The notes below the pieces were generated by a model. That model was not told the origin of the DNA, did no database searches, and worked only from the letters and a program-made list of their open reading frames with translations. A DNA stretch of 64,000 nucleotides from assembly GCA_004565275.1 (NCBI GenBank), contig SDOX01000007.1, positions 313,081-377,080 of the forward strand, read 5' to 3'. Origin of the DNA: Nannochloropsis salina CCMP1776 (taxonomy: Eukaryota > Sar > Eustigmatophyceae > Eustigmatales > Monodopsidaceae). Position 1 is the first letter of the stretch. The number at the start of each line of letters is the position of its first letter. The position numbers were made by a program, and so were the translations under genes. Shown here piece after piece: positions 17,370-28,874 of the stretch.

Positions 17370-20050
17370 ATTAACGTGGACTTAGATGGCGATGGGAGGA
17401 AGGTTGGAAGGAAGAACCTGCTGGGCGGCTTCCTGTCAGGCAGGGAAGAAGAAGAAGAAAGAAAATGCATGAGCGATGACTTGGTGAATATCTGTGAGAA
17501 ATCTACGACGGGGAGCAATTCACAAACAACGCACAAGACCAAAGGAGCATCGCGCGGTCACAGGCCTCATGTTGTGGGAGTGCGCCGGGCGGGCATGGGA
17601 ATCACGTCAAGCTCGTGATCTTCTGTCTTGGGCTTCTGGTCCGCCTCGGACACAGACCTGTGCTTGGACCGACCGGGCGTGACGGCACGAGCCTGGACAA
17701 GCTAGTCTCAGGGAGACAAACAACTACCTCCTGGACAAATCACAGGTTCCGCGCCCGAAACCCAGATGGATGATCATTGTGAGGCATCAAAACTATCCGA
17801 TGGCTGATTGCCCATGTGGAAGTCGGAGTCGAATTTCTTTGTGCTGCGGAGTGTAAATCGTCGGGCACGCAACGGAATGGAAGCGGCTTGGGTAACACGA
17901 TAGACTAAGGATGCTAGGTCGTGCGTAGATGGTGTGCGTGCGCTCTGAAACGGCCCCTCTCGTTTTTGTCAGCAGATTGAAGGCTTAGGGTGGAATTAAT
18001 CGATTATGAGCAAATGTAGGATGTCAGAAGGCTACAAATTCGAAGCGAAAATATGCCTGCAGCTTACAAGTTGAAAAGCTATAAGTCAAGGTTGTGGCAT
18101 TTTATTGCCGATATTTCATTTCAAAGAATGTGTGACACGACAGTTGAAGCGTCGGAAATGAAGGGCAGTGAGAAACATCGTTCTCGCCACCGGAGGCCGT
18201 CAGAATCACGACACATATCATGCCTTCGACTGGAACCGAGAGCCTCCTTATTGGTGACTCCCATGGGACGCACGGGATATTTACACGGTACACTCATTTA
18301 TAAGGCTCCATATGTTTGTACCATCCCTTCCCATTTCCAGGACCTCAGCGAGAGGGGAAAAATTAAGATCAATTCGAGTCGTTGTGGATCTGTGCATGTG
18401 TTATGCTCACTTAAGTCATGAAACCATGTTGACCCCTGAGGGGCTTACGGCATTCGCTCTCCCCTTTTATCCTCTCTCCCCGTCGTCCCCCTCTTCCACG
18501 CACCGCATGGGCTAAGCTTCGCCAGTCCTCCACCTGCTGGAGGCAGTGGTCCTGGGGGGGGGCGAAGTCGTGGCGCCACAACGTCAGCTCTCGAAATTCG
18601 GATTCGATCGACCAGTACCTGATATTTGCGAGTACATTGAAATGTTAGCAAGATGAGGATAAAAGCTTACCAGCGAAGAGCGCCTGACCTGGTAACAACG
18701 CTTTTGTTGACCGTAATGGCTCTGGCGCTTGCCTCCTCCCTTCCCGTAAGGATCTAAACTGTCGATTTCATACCTATTCAAAGCTGCAGATGGAGCGACC
18801 TCCTTCAGCTCAAGGGGAAGGACGCGTTCGCGCACTACGAAACCTCGCATCCCCTGAGGACAGGCCGCCCCAATACCTGTAGGCCAGGAAGTGGGTTCAG
18901 TCCCGAAGTTTTGTGTCTCAGAAGGACGCCATATCGCCGCCAAGCCTCCTCCTAAATGACTCTGAGCTACCCTCTCCGTGAATTTTGTATATTATACAAA
19001 TCACCCGGCCTCCCTACCTCTCAAAAAGCGCCCTCGGAACTGGGCTTCGTACAGACGACCTTCCACACAAAGCAGCTCTTCTTTACCTAGCTTGGCACGT
19101 TTGCTTGACCCTGGTACATTGAAAGACAAGGCGTATGCCAAGATTCGTCAAGAATGACTTCTAACATCGGTAAGGTAAGCACATCTCAGATATTCCTTTT
19201 TCTCTCAAGTTTCAGTCACAGCTAGTGACCTCCTCACCTTCGGCACCCTCTTCTCCGTTCCTCGAAGTCGCCTTATTGTTCGCAGCGCTCATGCCTGTTT
19301 CGCACGCTGTGGCATCGCGAGGCATGAAGTAGGTATTGACTGCGGCTGGGCCGTCGTAGCTTATGGAGCATGGCATGGCGTGGATCCGAGCATTTGGCTG
19401 GGGGGCTCGGACGGAGGCCACCAGCACTGGGTCTCGCCTTTGAGGTCCAACAACGCCGCTGCCATTGCCGTACTCATTTGTCTCGTCCCTCATCCTACCG
19501 CGGATTTGGATATATTGAAAATGATAGTGCAGAGGAGGGAGAGGTTAAGGACCGAAAACGATGGTGATCCTATACGTTCGCTATGCCCATCGTTTTTGCA
19601 TTGTTTTCTAAATTTTACTACTCGTTTTGGGAGTAGCAGGCAATTTGCACCATGCTGCGCCAAGAAAAACATGCAAAACATTTGCAACGTGTTGAAATGG
19701 ACCTGTACAAGGGGTATAACCCCCAACGCCGACTCGTTTTCGTTGCCCTCGCCTGCCTTCGGCGAGCCTCCTTCTTGGTTATCTTTGTGAGGATGAGGTA
19801 TGAAGAGGTATTCTACACATAAGGTTGACTGCCTTTGCGCACGACGCAGTGTTTATAAACACTGTGCACTATCATCAGAGCATCTCGCAGGCTTTTTTGC
19901 AGACTGCGGTTCAGTGAAGCCGAGAAAATGGAGGATCAGAAAGAGTTCACTAGAAAATAATCAACCGGTGGGCCTTTTCACGCACTGTCCTAACGCATCC
20001 TTTCGTCTTGATGTACATACCAGCAGGACACCCTGGCACGTATTCAAGGG
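17370..20050. other. Long intergenic region without supportable genes
   Basis: Nearly 2.7 kb, clearly less GC-rich than the flanking coding DNA. Frames of up to about 135 codons occur on both strands but none carries a family motif, low-stop long run or convincing splice context. I looked for tRNA T-loops, spliceosomal RNA landmarks and terminal repeats and found none. It may hold untranslated exons of the RRM/RS gene, whose coding start at 20051 follows, or a non-coding RNA. Confidence 0.5.
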
Positions 20051-21655
20051 ATGAATGAGGACACGTCTGGTACAGGGGAGGCCTATGACCCTTTTGCCCA
20101 ACCCTACCTCCCCGCCCTTCCCCCCGCCCACGACGCGCCGGACTCCCAAGCACCCCCCGAGGCCCCCGCCTCCCTTGAGCCCACCCGAGGAGATTCGTCG
20201 AGCCCTCCACGAGCCAGTGGGGTGAGTGGCGCCACCATGGACCACAAAGGGAAGCGTCTCTACGTGGGACAGTTGTCTTTTGACACGACGGACCGCGAGA
20301 TTCGAGATATTTTTTCCAAGATCGGCTCTCTCCGCTACTGCAGGATCATGACAGACAAAGGAACGAACAAATCACGAGGCTTTGCCTTTGTGGGATTTTC
20401 CACGCGCGCAGCGGCGCAGAAGGCCATGCAGATGTGGGACAATAGAGAGCTGAATGGACGGCGGCTGAAAATCCGGCTTGCCGAGCCCCGCGCCGGAGAA
20501 GGCGAGGGCGGTGCCGATGAAGGGGGGGGTGGACGGGAGGATCGAACGGGGGGAGGTGTGAGAGGAGCTAATGGTGGTAGGAATGAGGAGGAATGGAAGC
20601 AAGAGAGGTGGCGAGAAGGGCAGGTAACGAGGGAGAGGGAGAGAGAGAAGGAAAGGGGAAGGGAGATGGGAAGGGAGGGCGGGGAGTTTTATGATCGCGA
20701 CTACAGGGAGCGAGAGCGGCTGCGCGAGAGGGAAAGGGATCGGGAGGCAGATCTGCGGAGGGATGTGCGTGCCAGGTACACGCGCGAGGAGGAAGAGTAT
20801 CGCCGGGTGGTGGACCGACCGACGAGGCCCGAGGTGGGGGCCTCGAAAGAGCGGAGGGAGTGGCGGGAGGGCTATCCTTCCCGTGCTGATGCTGCGTACG
20901 ATGACCGGCTGTACTATGCGGCCGCGCATCCAGGTCCTGGCCCGCTCCACCGCGGGGAGTGGGAGGAGCGCGGGCGGGGGGGAAGGCGAGAGGGGGATGG
21001 GTACGAGTACCCAGAGCGGCGGTCGAGGGAGCGCAGGCCTTACGAAGAGGAGTACTACCACCGTCTGACGAGCGCCCGCACGGGCCGCTCTCGCTCCCCC
21101 AGTGTCCGCCGGGAAGCGTATCCTCTCCGCGAGCCCGTCTACGTCGGAGGCTACCGGAGGTCCTCCTCTCCCCGAGTTCCCGCGCCTGCCTACAGGCCCT
21201 TTCCTCCGGGTGTGGAGGTGGAGTCCACGGCTTTTTATTCGATGCGGGAAGGGCGAAGGGGGCGGTCGAGGTCGAGGTCGAGATCGAGGTCGAGGGCGGG
21301 GCCCGTGTACGGGGGAGTACGGGGGGTGGGGATGGAGGAGGAGGGGCGCCGAGAGCAGCGTGTGCCGTTGCCGGCGTACGAGGCTTATGAGGATACGCGT
21401 AGGCGGGGCGACGGGGGAGGGAGGGAGCGCGAGGTGGTGGGAGTCCGCGGTGGGAACGGGGTCGGACTGGGGCGGGAGGACTTGGGGTACGTGCGGGGCG
21501 CCTTTTCCTCCTCCATGGCCCCGCGGCCGTCCGGGCCGCTGCCGCCGCTGCCTGCTCGCGGCGAGGGCAAGGAGTGGGGTAGGGCGGAAGGGAGGGGGCC
21601 TGGGAGTCTGCGGGTGGGGGAGGGGGAATACCGGGATGCGCGCCTCCGTCGATGA
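20051..21655 (+). CDS. RRM protein with Arg/Glu- and RS-rich tail (SR-like splicing regulator)
   Basis: Single exon of 534 aa from ATG 20051. A Pro/Ser-rich leader of about 65 residues precedes one RRM at about 70-148. RNP2 is RLYVGQLSF and RNP1 is RGFAFVGFS; GTNKSRGFAF and LNGRRLKIRLAEPR complete a canonical fold. The rest is strongly biased: a Gly/Arg/Glu tract with RERE repeats (about 175-250), Arg/Tyr/Gly patches, and an RS block (RSRSRSRSRSRAG) at about 405-418. Such proteins bind pre-mRNA through the RRM and recruit other splicing factors through the RS region, which is usually regulated by SR-protein kinases. The CIRP/RBMX class and true SR proteins both fit, so no symbol is given. A GTGAGT lies just before an internal ATG at about 20237 in a good context, so a shorter product is possible. 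Confidence 0.85.
   Translation: MNEDTSGTGEAYDPFAQPYLPALPPAHDAPDSQAPPEAPASLEPTRGDSSSPPRASGVSGATMDHKGKRLYVGQLSFDTTDREIRDIFSKIGSLRYCRIMTDKGTNKSRGFAFVGFSTRAAAQKAMQMWDNRELNGRRLKIRLAEPRAGEGEGGADEGGGGREDRTGGGVRGANGGRNEEEWKQERWREGQVTREREREKERGREMGREGGEFYDRDYRERERLRERERDREADLRRDVRARYTREEEEYRRVVDRPTRPEVGASKERREWREGYPSRADAAYDDRLYYAAAHPGPGPLHRGEWEERGRGGRREGDGYEYPERRSRERRPYEEEYYHRLTSARTGRSRSPSVRREAYPLREPVYVGGYRRSSSPRVPAPAYRPFPPGVEVESTAFYSMREGRRGRSRSRSRSRSRAGPVYGGVRGVGMEEEGRREQRVPLPAYEAYEDTRRRGDGGGREREVVGVRGGNGVGLGREDLGYVRGAFSSSMAPRPSGPLPPLPARGEGKEWGRAEGRGPGSLRVGEGEYRDARLRR
21263..21296 (+). repeat. GGTCGA hexanucleotide repeat encoding the RS block
   Basis: Five to six copies of a GGTCGA/GATCGA unit run in frame and encode alternating Arg-Ser in the tail of the RRM/RS protein. 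Confidence 0.75.
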
Positions 21656-22135
21656 GGCGGGGGCCTTGAAGGGGAGGTTTGCTGCTGTGGGCCGAGGACA
21701 ATAGAGAGAGTTGCTGGGATGGCAAGAGAGGAGAATTTGATTCTTAGCTGCAGAAGGGGAGACAGGGGAAGGGGGAGGGGGAAGGGGGTTTAAAGGAGGA
21801 GGGCAGGACGCATGGGAAGCACGGCCGGGAGGGCCCAAAAGTAGACTCGCATTATAAGCAACCGCCTTGCCCGTTGAGGATGGACCGGATAAATAATGTC
21901 GCGACAGTCCCTGCCTTGCACTTCAATGTGATGCGGGCCGGCTGGGCGCCTTCGAAGGTCGACAGATAGGGGGGGAGCGAGATCCGCTTCAGTAAGGTCA
22001 GCGCCCCAATGTGGAATAAATGGAAGGAGGCACGTAAAAACATGCATTGAAGGCGATGCTTAAATGGTTGTTTAATGTGAATTATGTGCGCCTTTACCTA
22101 CAGCCCCCCACCCCCGGTCGCCGCCTCGAAGCTAG
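21656..22135. other. Convergent intergenic spacer
   Basis: 480 bases between the 3' ends of the RRM/RS gene and the IMP1 gene. A purine-rich stretch (GGGGAAGGGGG-like) lies near 21755-21790. No gene is supported. Confidence 0.45.
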
Positions 22136-22735
22136 CTATTTTCTGATCCCCGTCTCCCTATCAAGCTTAGGATAGCGCGCCCCCGGCCTCCGGAATGTCC
22201 GTGGGAGAGGCCCAAACTCATGAAGCGGGTACAACTTGAAGGCGACGAGGCCTTTGACCAGGGCCATGGGCACGGGGCCGTAGGTGCGGGAGTCGGTGGA
22301 GTTGAAGGGGTTGTCGCCCTCGAGCCAGAGCATCCCCGGCGGGACTTGCAAGACATGTTCTTGCTGGTACCAATACTGTGGCTGTATCAGGATACGGTCG
22401 CCAGGGAGGCCGAGGACGCGCTTGCAGACCGTGTTCGACGGGTTCGAGGGCGAGCGGGCGATGACGATGTCGCCTTTTTGGAGGGGTCTTCCGAGCTTCA
22501 CGTGCAGGCAGTCGACCACGACGATGTCCCCCGCCTCATTGAAGGTGGGGAGCATGGACGGTCCAGCCAGGGCTGTCACGTCGGCCACATACTCGTGCAA
22601 GCAGTAGAGCGTGCAGCTGAACTTGACGAGGTCCACGACGTTGTAGCGCGTCTCGTCCAATAGCTCAGCTGAACTTCGCATATATCGAGCCCGGGCACGG
22701 CTAAAGAAGGACCGAAAAGCGCCTCGCCAGGCCAT
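22136..22735 (-). CDS. IMP1: Mitochondrial inner membrane signal peptidase, IMP1 type
   Basis: Single exon of 199 aa from ATG 22735. It is a member of the type I signal peptidase family (S26). Catalytic Ser60 lies in AGPSMLPTF and catalytic Lys105 in CKRVLGLPGD. Further conserved boxes are GDIVVVDC, QKGDIVIARSP, and LEGDNPFNSTDSRTYGPVPM. The first 30 residues are basic, and the moderately hydrophobic stretch VVDLVKFSCTLYCL is the probable membrane anchor facing the intermembrane space. IMP1 with IMP2 removes bipartite sorting signals from proteins delivered to the intermembrane space. The KRVLGLPGD signature and the GDNPxxSxDSR box favour IMP1/IMP2 over secretory or plastid peptidases. The choice of IMP1 over IMP2 is less certain. 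Confidence 0.9.
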   Translation of the reverse strand: MAWRGAFRSFFSRARARYMRSSAELLDETRYNVVDLVKFSCTLYCLHEYVADVTALAGPSMLPTFNEAGDIVVVDCLHVKLGRPLQKGDIVIARSPSNPSNTVCKRVLGLPGDRILIQPQYWYQQEHVLQVPPGMLWLEGDNPFNSTDSRTYGPVPMALVKGLVAFKLYPLHEFGPLPRTFRRPGARYPKLDRETGIRK

Positions 22736-23658
22736 GTCGCCGTTAAACTAGATAGCACGGCCAGGCTTCAGCAAGCTTGGGCGTTCAGAGGCGCGGGAGA
22801 CGTAGAGATTGGTGAGGGGCCGCTGGGGGGAAGCAGGAGGGAGGTTGACAGAGCGAAGAGATAGTGCATGTGCTTGCTACCAAGGGAAAAGTGCTTCGCC
22901 TGCAATAGAACGCGGAAGTCAGATTTGGCTGACATCGAGCTACATGCCATTGCAGTCGAGAAAGTGCGTTATACATCGGTTTGCAGTGTTGGTGAGACGC
23001 CGCCTTCGCTAGCGTCGAGTGGAGGGCTTCGGCCCCGACCTGCCGCGACTCTGGGTTTAGCATCAGCTTCACGTTCATTTGTTTGAAATCCGGATATTCA
23101 TCACGTCGCTCACTCAAACAGGAGACATGCCATCGACAATCCGAAGTACGTCGCCACCACGGAGCAATGAAAACAGGAATGGAACCAGTTTATGGCGTCT
23201 GGTACGTGACATTAACTATAACGGTCAGGGGGGCACGGCCAGGGGAAGGACAATGTGCACTGCGCATCCGCAGCGTCCGGCGCGATAACATGCAGACGCA
23301 CCGAATTGTGCCCGAAATGAGACGTCCGCTGGAATGCCGCTCATCCGCAGACGTGCAGAGTCGTCGGGACGGTGAAAAGCAGAGGAGCATGTGCTGGATT
23401 CCGAAATGCTTAGACGCCGCCACAATGCGTCCTTTTATTCGTTGTGGGGATGCTTCGATGCAAGTCAACTTGATCTAGAGTACACGAAATGATACAGAGG
23501 CATTGTTCGACACGGGATGGGTAGTGAAAGCTTACTTCGTGCTTGGGACCATATAGCGACAACGATGCCCTCTAGCACCCATGTCCTCACTCTTGGCATG
23601 ATTATACCTACGAACGCCCGAATGCAACCTGATTGCCTCCATTTAAACACAGAGTGGC
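22736..23658. other. Divergent intergenic spacer
   Basis: About 920 bases between the starts of the IMP1 gene and the VTT membrane-protein gene. It holds both promoters and, probably, an unresolved 5' exon of the latter. No other gene is supported. Confidence 0.45.
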
Positions 23659-25218
23659 GTGCTTCCAGCCGGTTCCCAACATTCGCCCTCGGACTACGCA
23701 CGCCTGGAGACAGGGCATGGCTGTGGCGCGGACCGAAACCACCAGGTGCTCAAGGCGCGGGGCGGGGCGGACGAGGAGGAAGACGAGGTAGAGATCCTCT
23801 TTGCCTCGCCAGCGACCCCCACGGACGACCAGGGTCGAGCCTCCGCGTTCCTGGTCTCTTCCTCTTCCCCCTCCAGCTCGCCCCCCGCCCCCCACGCCAC
23901 GGCCTTGCCCTCCTTGAGAACCCTCTTGCGGCCCCTGGGCGCCATCTTCACCCTCTCCTCGTCCTCTGCCTCCGGATGTAGGCATGGAGGCGCCAGGGGC
24001 GCGGGAGGAAGTCTCCATCTTCCCCCTTCCGGGGGCTCTCCCCCGAGCCGGTTCCTAAGGCGGATGCGGACGTCATCCAGCCACGAGCACGCCCAAGGGC
24101 AGGGACGCACCTCCTCCTCCTCCTCCTCCTTCTCCTCCTCCTCCTCCTCGCCGCAGCCCCCCACCGCCAGCGGGGCCTTCGTCTCTCCGCGCTTCCACAG
24201 CCACGCCCCCCCCTGGGTGCAGGTCACCTACTTCCTCCTCCTCGGCTGTCTCTTCCTCGCCGCCCTGGTCGACAGCTTCACGAGCAGGCACCTCTACCAT
24301 CTGCTCGAGCATCTCTTCGCCTGGGTGGAGGAGCACCAGATCCTGGGCCCCCTGGTCTTCTGGTCGGCTGTCGTTGTCTTCTCGGTCGTGTGCGTGCCGG
24401 AGAGCGCGCTCACCGTGGGCGGCGGCTACATCTTCGCCAAGGCCCATGGGGTCGGCTGGGGCATCCTCCTCTGCACCTTCCTCATGATGGCGGGGGGGGT
24501 GGTCGGCTCCGTCATCGCCTTTTTGGTCGCGCGCTACCTCGCATTCGACACGGTGCAGCGCTGGGCTCGCCGGCACCGCCTCCTCCGGGCACTGGACCTC
24601 TCTCTGGTGGAAAATGGCGCGAAAATGGTCTTCTTGCTCCGCCTCTCCCCCTTCCTCCCTGCGCCACCGCTCTCCTATTTGTTGGGCACCACCAGCGTCA
24701 AGCTCTCGGATTTCGTGCTGGGCAGCACCGGCATGCTCCCTTGGGTCGTGACTTGTTCGTATCTCGGGAGCGCCTTGAGGGGCGTGGCGGACGTGGCCGG
24801 GAAGGGGAGGAGGGGCCAAAGCAAGTGGGCGTACGCCCTGTACGCGCTGGGGGCGGTCGGGACGATGGGGGTGGTGGCGGCCATCGGTATCTACACGCGG
24901 AGGGCGATGGAGGAGATTTTGCGGGAGGAGCCCAGCGAGGGGGAGGAGAGGAAGGAAGCTGAGGACCGGGGGAGGAGGGAGGACGAAGTGCACACTGAGA
25001 TGAATGCGGTGTTGCGGGTGGAAGACAGTGGGGAAGAGGAACAAGGGATGGAAGGGCGGGAGGGGGGTGGGGGCCGGCAAACGGAGGAGGGAGAGGAGGG
25101 GAAGGAGGACGTGGCGACCGAGAAAAAAGCCGGGGGAGATGGTGGAGTGGAGGGAACCAGCTCCTTCGTGGGGCCATGCTCAGGAGGCAGAGGGTGCGGC
25201 GACGCCGCTGTGGTCTAG
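23659..25218 (+). CDS. VTT-domain (TVP38/TMEM64/DedA family) membrane protein; 5' end unresolved
   Basis: The open frame spans 23659-25218 but contains no ATG before about 24064, so an upstream exon is likely. An acceptor such as ACCACCAG near 23744 followed by VLKARGGADEEEDEVEILF would fit. A Ser-rich, low-complexity N-terminal region is followed by a core with five or so hydrophobic segments: VTYFLLLGCLFLAALVD, LVFWSAVVVFSVVCVPES, GGYIFAKAHG, GILLCTFLMMAGGVVGS and GAVGTMGVVAAIGIY. VTT signatures include the G-x-IFA re-entrant region, GSVIAFLVARYLA, and FLLRLSPFLPAPPLSYLLG. The tail is acidic and low complexity. Relatives (TMEM41B, VMP1, TMEM64, Tvp38) act in the ER, Golgi or endomembranes; some are lipid scramblases. 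The exact subgroup is not resolved. Confidence 0.85.
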   Translation: MLPAGSQHSPSDYARLETGHGCGADRNHQVLKARGGADEEEDEVEILFASPATPTDDQGRASAFLVSSSSPSSSPPAPHATALPSLRTLLRPLGAIFTLSSSSASGCRHGGARGAGGSLHLPPSGGSPPSRFLRRMRTSSSHEHAQGQGRTSSSSSSFSSSSSSPQPPTASGAFVSPRFHSHAPPWVQVTYFLLLGCLFLAALVDSFTSRHLYHLLEHLFAWVEEHQILGPLVFWSAVVVFSVVCVPESALTVGGGYIFAKAHGVGWGILLCTFLMMAGGVVGSVIAFLVARYLAFDTVQRWARRHRLLRALDLSLVENGAKMVFLLRLSPFLPAPPLSYLLGTTSVKLSDFVLGSTGMLPWVVTCSYLGSALRGVADVAGKGRRGQSKWAYALYALGAVGTMGVVAAIGIYTRRAMEEILREEPSEGEERKEAEDRGRREDEVHTEMNAVLRVEDSGEEEQGMEGREGGGGRQTEEGEEGKEDVATEKKAGGDGGVEGTSSFVGPCSGGRGCGDAAVV

Positions 25219-25788
25219 GGGGAAGGGGAATCGGACGGGGGAGGGGGTCGCTTCCTGGGGCTGGGCTGCGCTTTTGTGTAGGGACGAGATTTATAATGCG
25301 AAAAAGCGAGAATTGCCTCGTGTAGTGTTCAAAGAAATATACATATAATGTCTTCTGTTCGAATAGGAATGAAAAATCTGTTATGTTTGCGACTCGTTTC
25401 AAATCTTGGGGCGTCAGCACGTCGTTGTTATGTTCCCTGTATTTCGCCTAGGAGGAACCCGCCTCTATCCTCTCTTGGACTGGCCGGAGGGGATTCCACG
25501 CACGCCGGGGGGAACCGTGGGCCGCTGGACTGCACAAGGCATACCACGAGCCACTGCCCCTGCATGGAACTACAGAGTATTGTCGGGCGTCCAGGGCAAC
25601 AACGTTACAACGTCGACATGCACATCGGCAGGTGCAGCAAAAGAAAGCGAAGCGAGGGCTGAGAAGAACACGGGGGGTTCAAGAGAACCCTGGGCTGGTG
25701 GTCGAGATGTGGGTTTCGTTTGATATTTTTCGATTTTTGAAGTCTCTTTACTGGTCGAAACCCCACACCTCACGGAGAGAGCGTATAC
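25219..25788. other. Convergent intergenic spacer
   Basis: 570 bases between the 3' ends of the VTT gene and histone H3. Short frames only. No canonical metazoan-type histone 3' stem-loop is visible on the H3 side. Confidence 0.45.
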
Positions 25789-27361
<1,573 letters not shown>

Positions 27362-28874
27362 ATGTGCAGCCTTACGAATGGTACATCCGTTCAGGTCTGA
27401 CAATTTCAAAACTCAGAAAAAAAACAACCCGGGTTCCTTAGAACCCCTCTCATCACAAGTCGCTTACCCGTTTCACATTCATTTCTTTTTTCTTTGGTGG
27501 GATGCTGAATATAAGCTAAGACTCAACGAATTGAGAGGATCTTGAGGGACACTTCCTGGAGGCTCGGACATGCAAAGCAGGGCCCTGGTGCTTCTCGGGG
27601 ACTTGGTCAGCGCCACAAGTTGGCTTCTAAAAAATGTCCTACCTAATTGGTGGCAGTCCTTTCCTCTTGTGTAGGGCATACAGGGGTTGTCTTGATGTGT
27701 CGGGGTAGTAGATTAAATTAAGACTCAACACGCATGAGAAATCTAATTACTAACGGCCATGACAGGAACGTTTCTTGATTGGTTCTTTCGTGCCTTAAGT
27801 TCCAAGCCGGTGGCTATCCCTTTCATGATTGAGTCAGCCCCTTAATAGAGCGTTCATCAATCTTACGGCCGCCTTGGACCGGTAAGGGAGAGACGGTCCG
27901 AGGCCCTGAAACACACCCAAACAGAAGGCGCAACATTGCAGTCGTTTGGAAAATACGGCAGCAAGAGAGCTAGACTTTCCCGTCTTCTCTGTGGTGATCA
28001 CGCTCCAGTTTTCATCGCCGGGACCAGTGCTTTATGATTTATAGGGATTATTGGGACGGGTTTCCTTCCTGTGTTAGATTTCAATTGGCCTCTTTTCCAC
28101 AGTCTTCGTGTGGTAGTGTGGTTAAAGTAGGCCCCAACTATTATTGGTCCATTTAGTACTTCGAAAAGGGTCTTAGGCGCCAAAATTGATAAGCAAAGTG
28201 TACAAAAAATAAAATTTAATGTCTGAGTCTAGCGATCAGTCATTCCCATATCTGGTTACTTTGTGCCCTCTTTCAAAGTTGGAGTACGGCGATTTGCAAA
28301 AATTTTTCACGCATGTCTGCCTCCAGGAAATCATATATACACACAAGAGAGATGCAATAAGCAGTATGGGGGCCTCAGACAACTGTACGGATTGGAAGTC
28401 TCACTCGCGGTCGCCCTTGAACAGGATCAGTCCTGGTATTTTTCCTGGGTCCGAGTTGTCCGATTTTAAGCGAGAGAGAAAGACTCCTAAGAGCGGTTCT
28501 CGCCAACAGTGGAGCATTTAAACTGTCCTCGGATCGGAGGTCTGAACTCGGCGGAGAACACAGCCACCGACGTGTGGATGGGTTTTGCGTGGTGCATTTC
28601 CGGAGGGCATAGTTATCCAGCTTGCGAGTGTAACTCTTGCCTTCCGGCGCCATGCGCGGGATGGGCGATATTAATTGGCGTCGGACAGTCATTGGGGGGG
28701 TAGTATGGGCTATACTGAGGATGTGCGTGACACCGTTCCCATAGGCAGCGGGTATTAGAAAGAAACGCCTTGAAGTGCCAGTGTTCTGTAGCTTAATGCT
28801 CTAGCTTTTCTGTATCTCAATCCAAAGCCTCACAGCACAGCATAGTGGCCTAGGCGGTGCTTTGCGCAACCAGC
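27362..28874. other. Intergenic region downstream of H4
   Basis: About 1.5 kb, A+T-richer, with only short unconvincing frames. It includes the H4 3' region and the promoter of the SMCHD1-like gene. A possible acceptor (GGCCTAG at about 28853) lies 21 bases before the chosen SMCHD1-like ATG, so a 5' leader exon may be present. No RNA gene was recognised. Confidence 0.45.

Noticed and set aside
18053-18421. Plus-strand frame of 122 codons in the long spacer
   Set aside because: No family signal, no splice context and no support beyond an open frame.
20372-21838. Long Pro/Arg-rich minus-strand frame opposite the RRM/RS gene
   Set aside because: It is the antisense shadow of GC-rich repeats; the sense strand carries a clear RRM.
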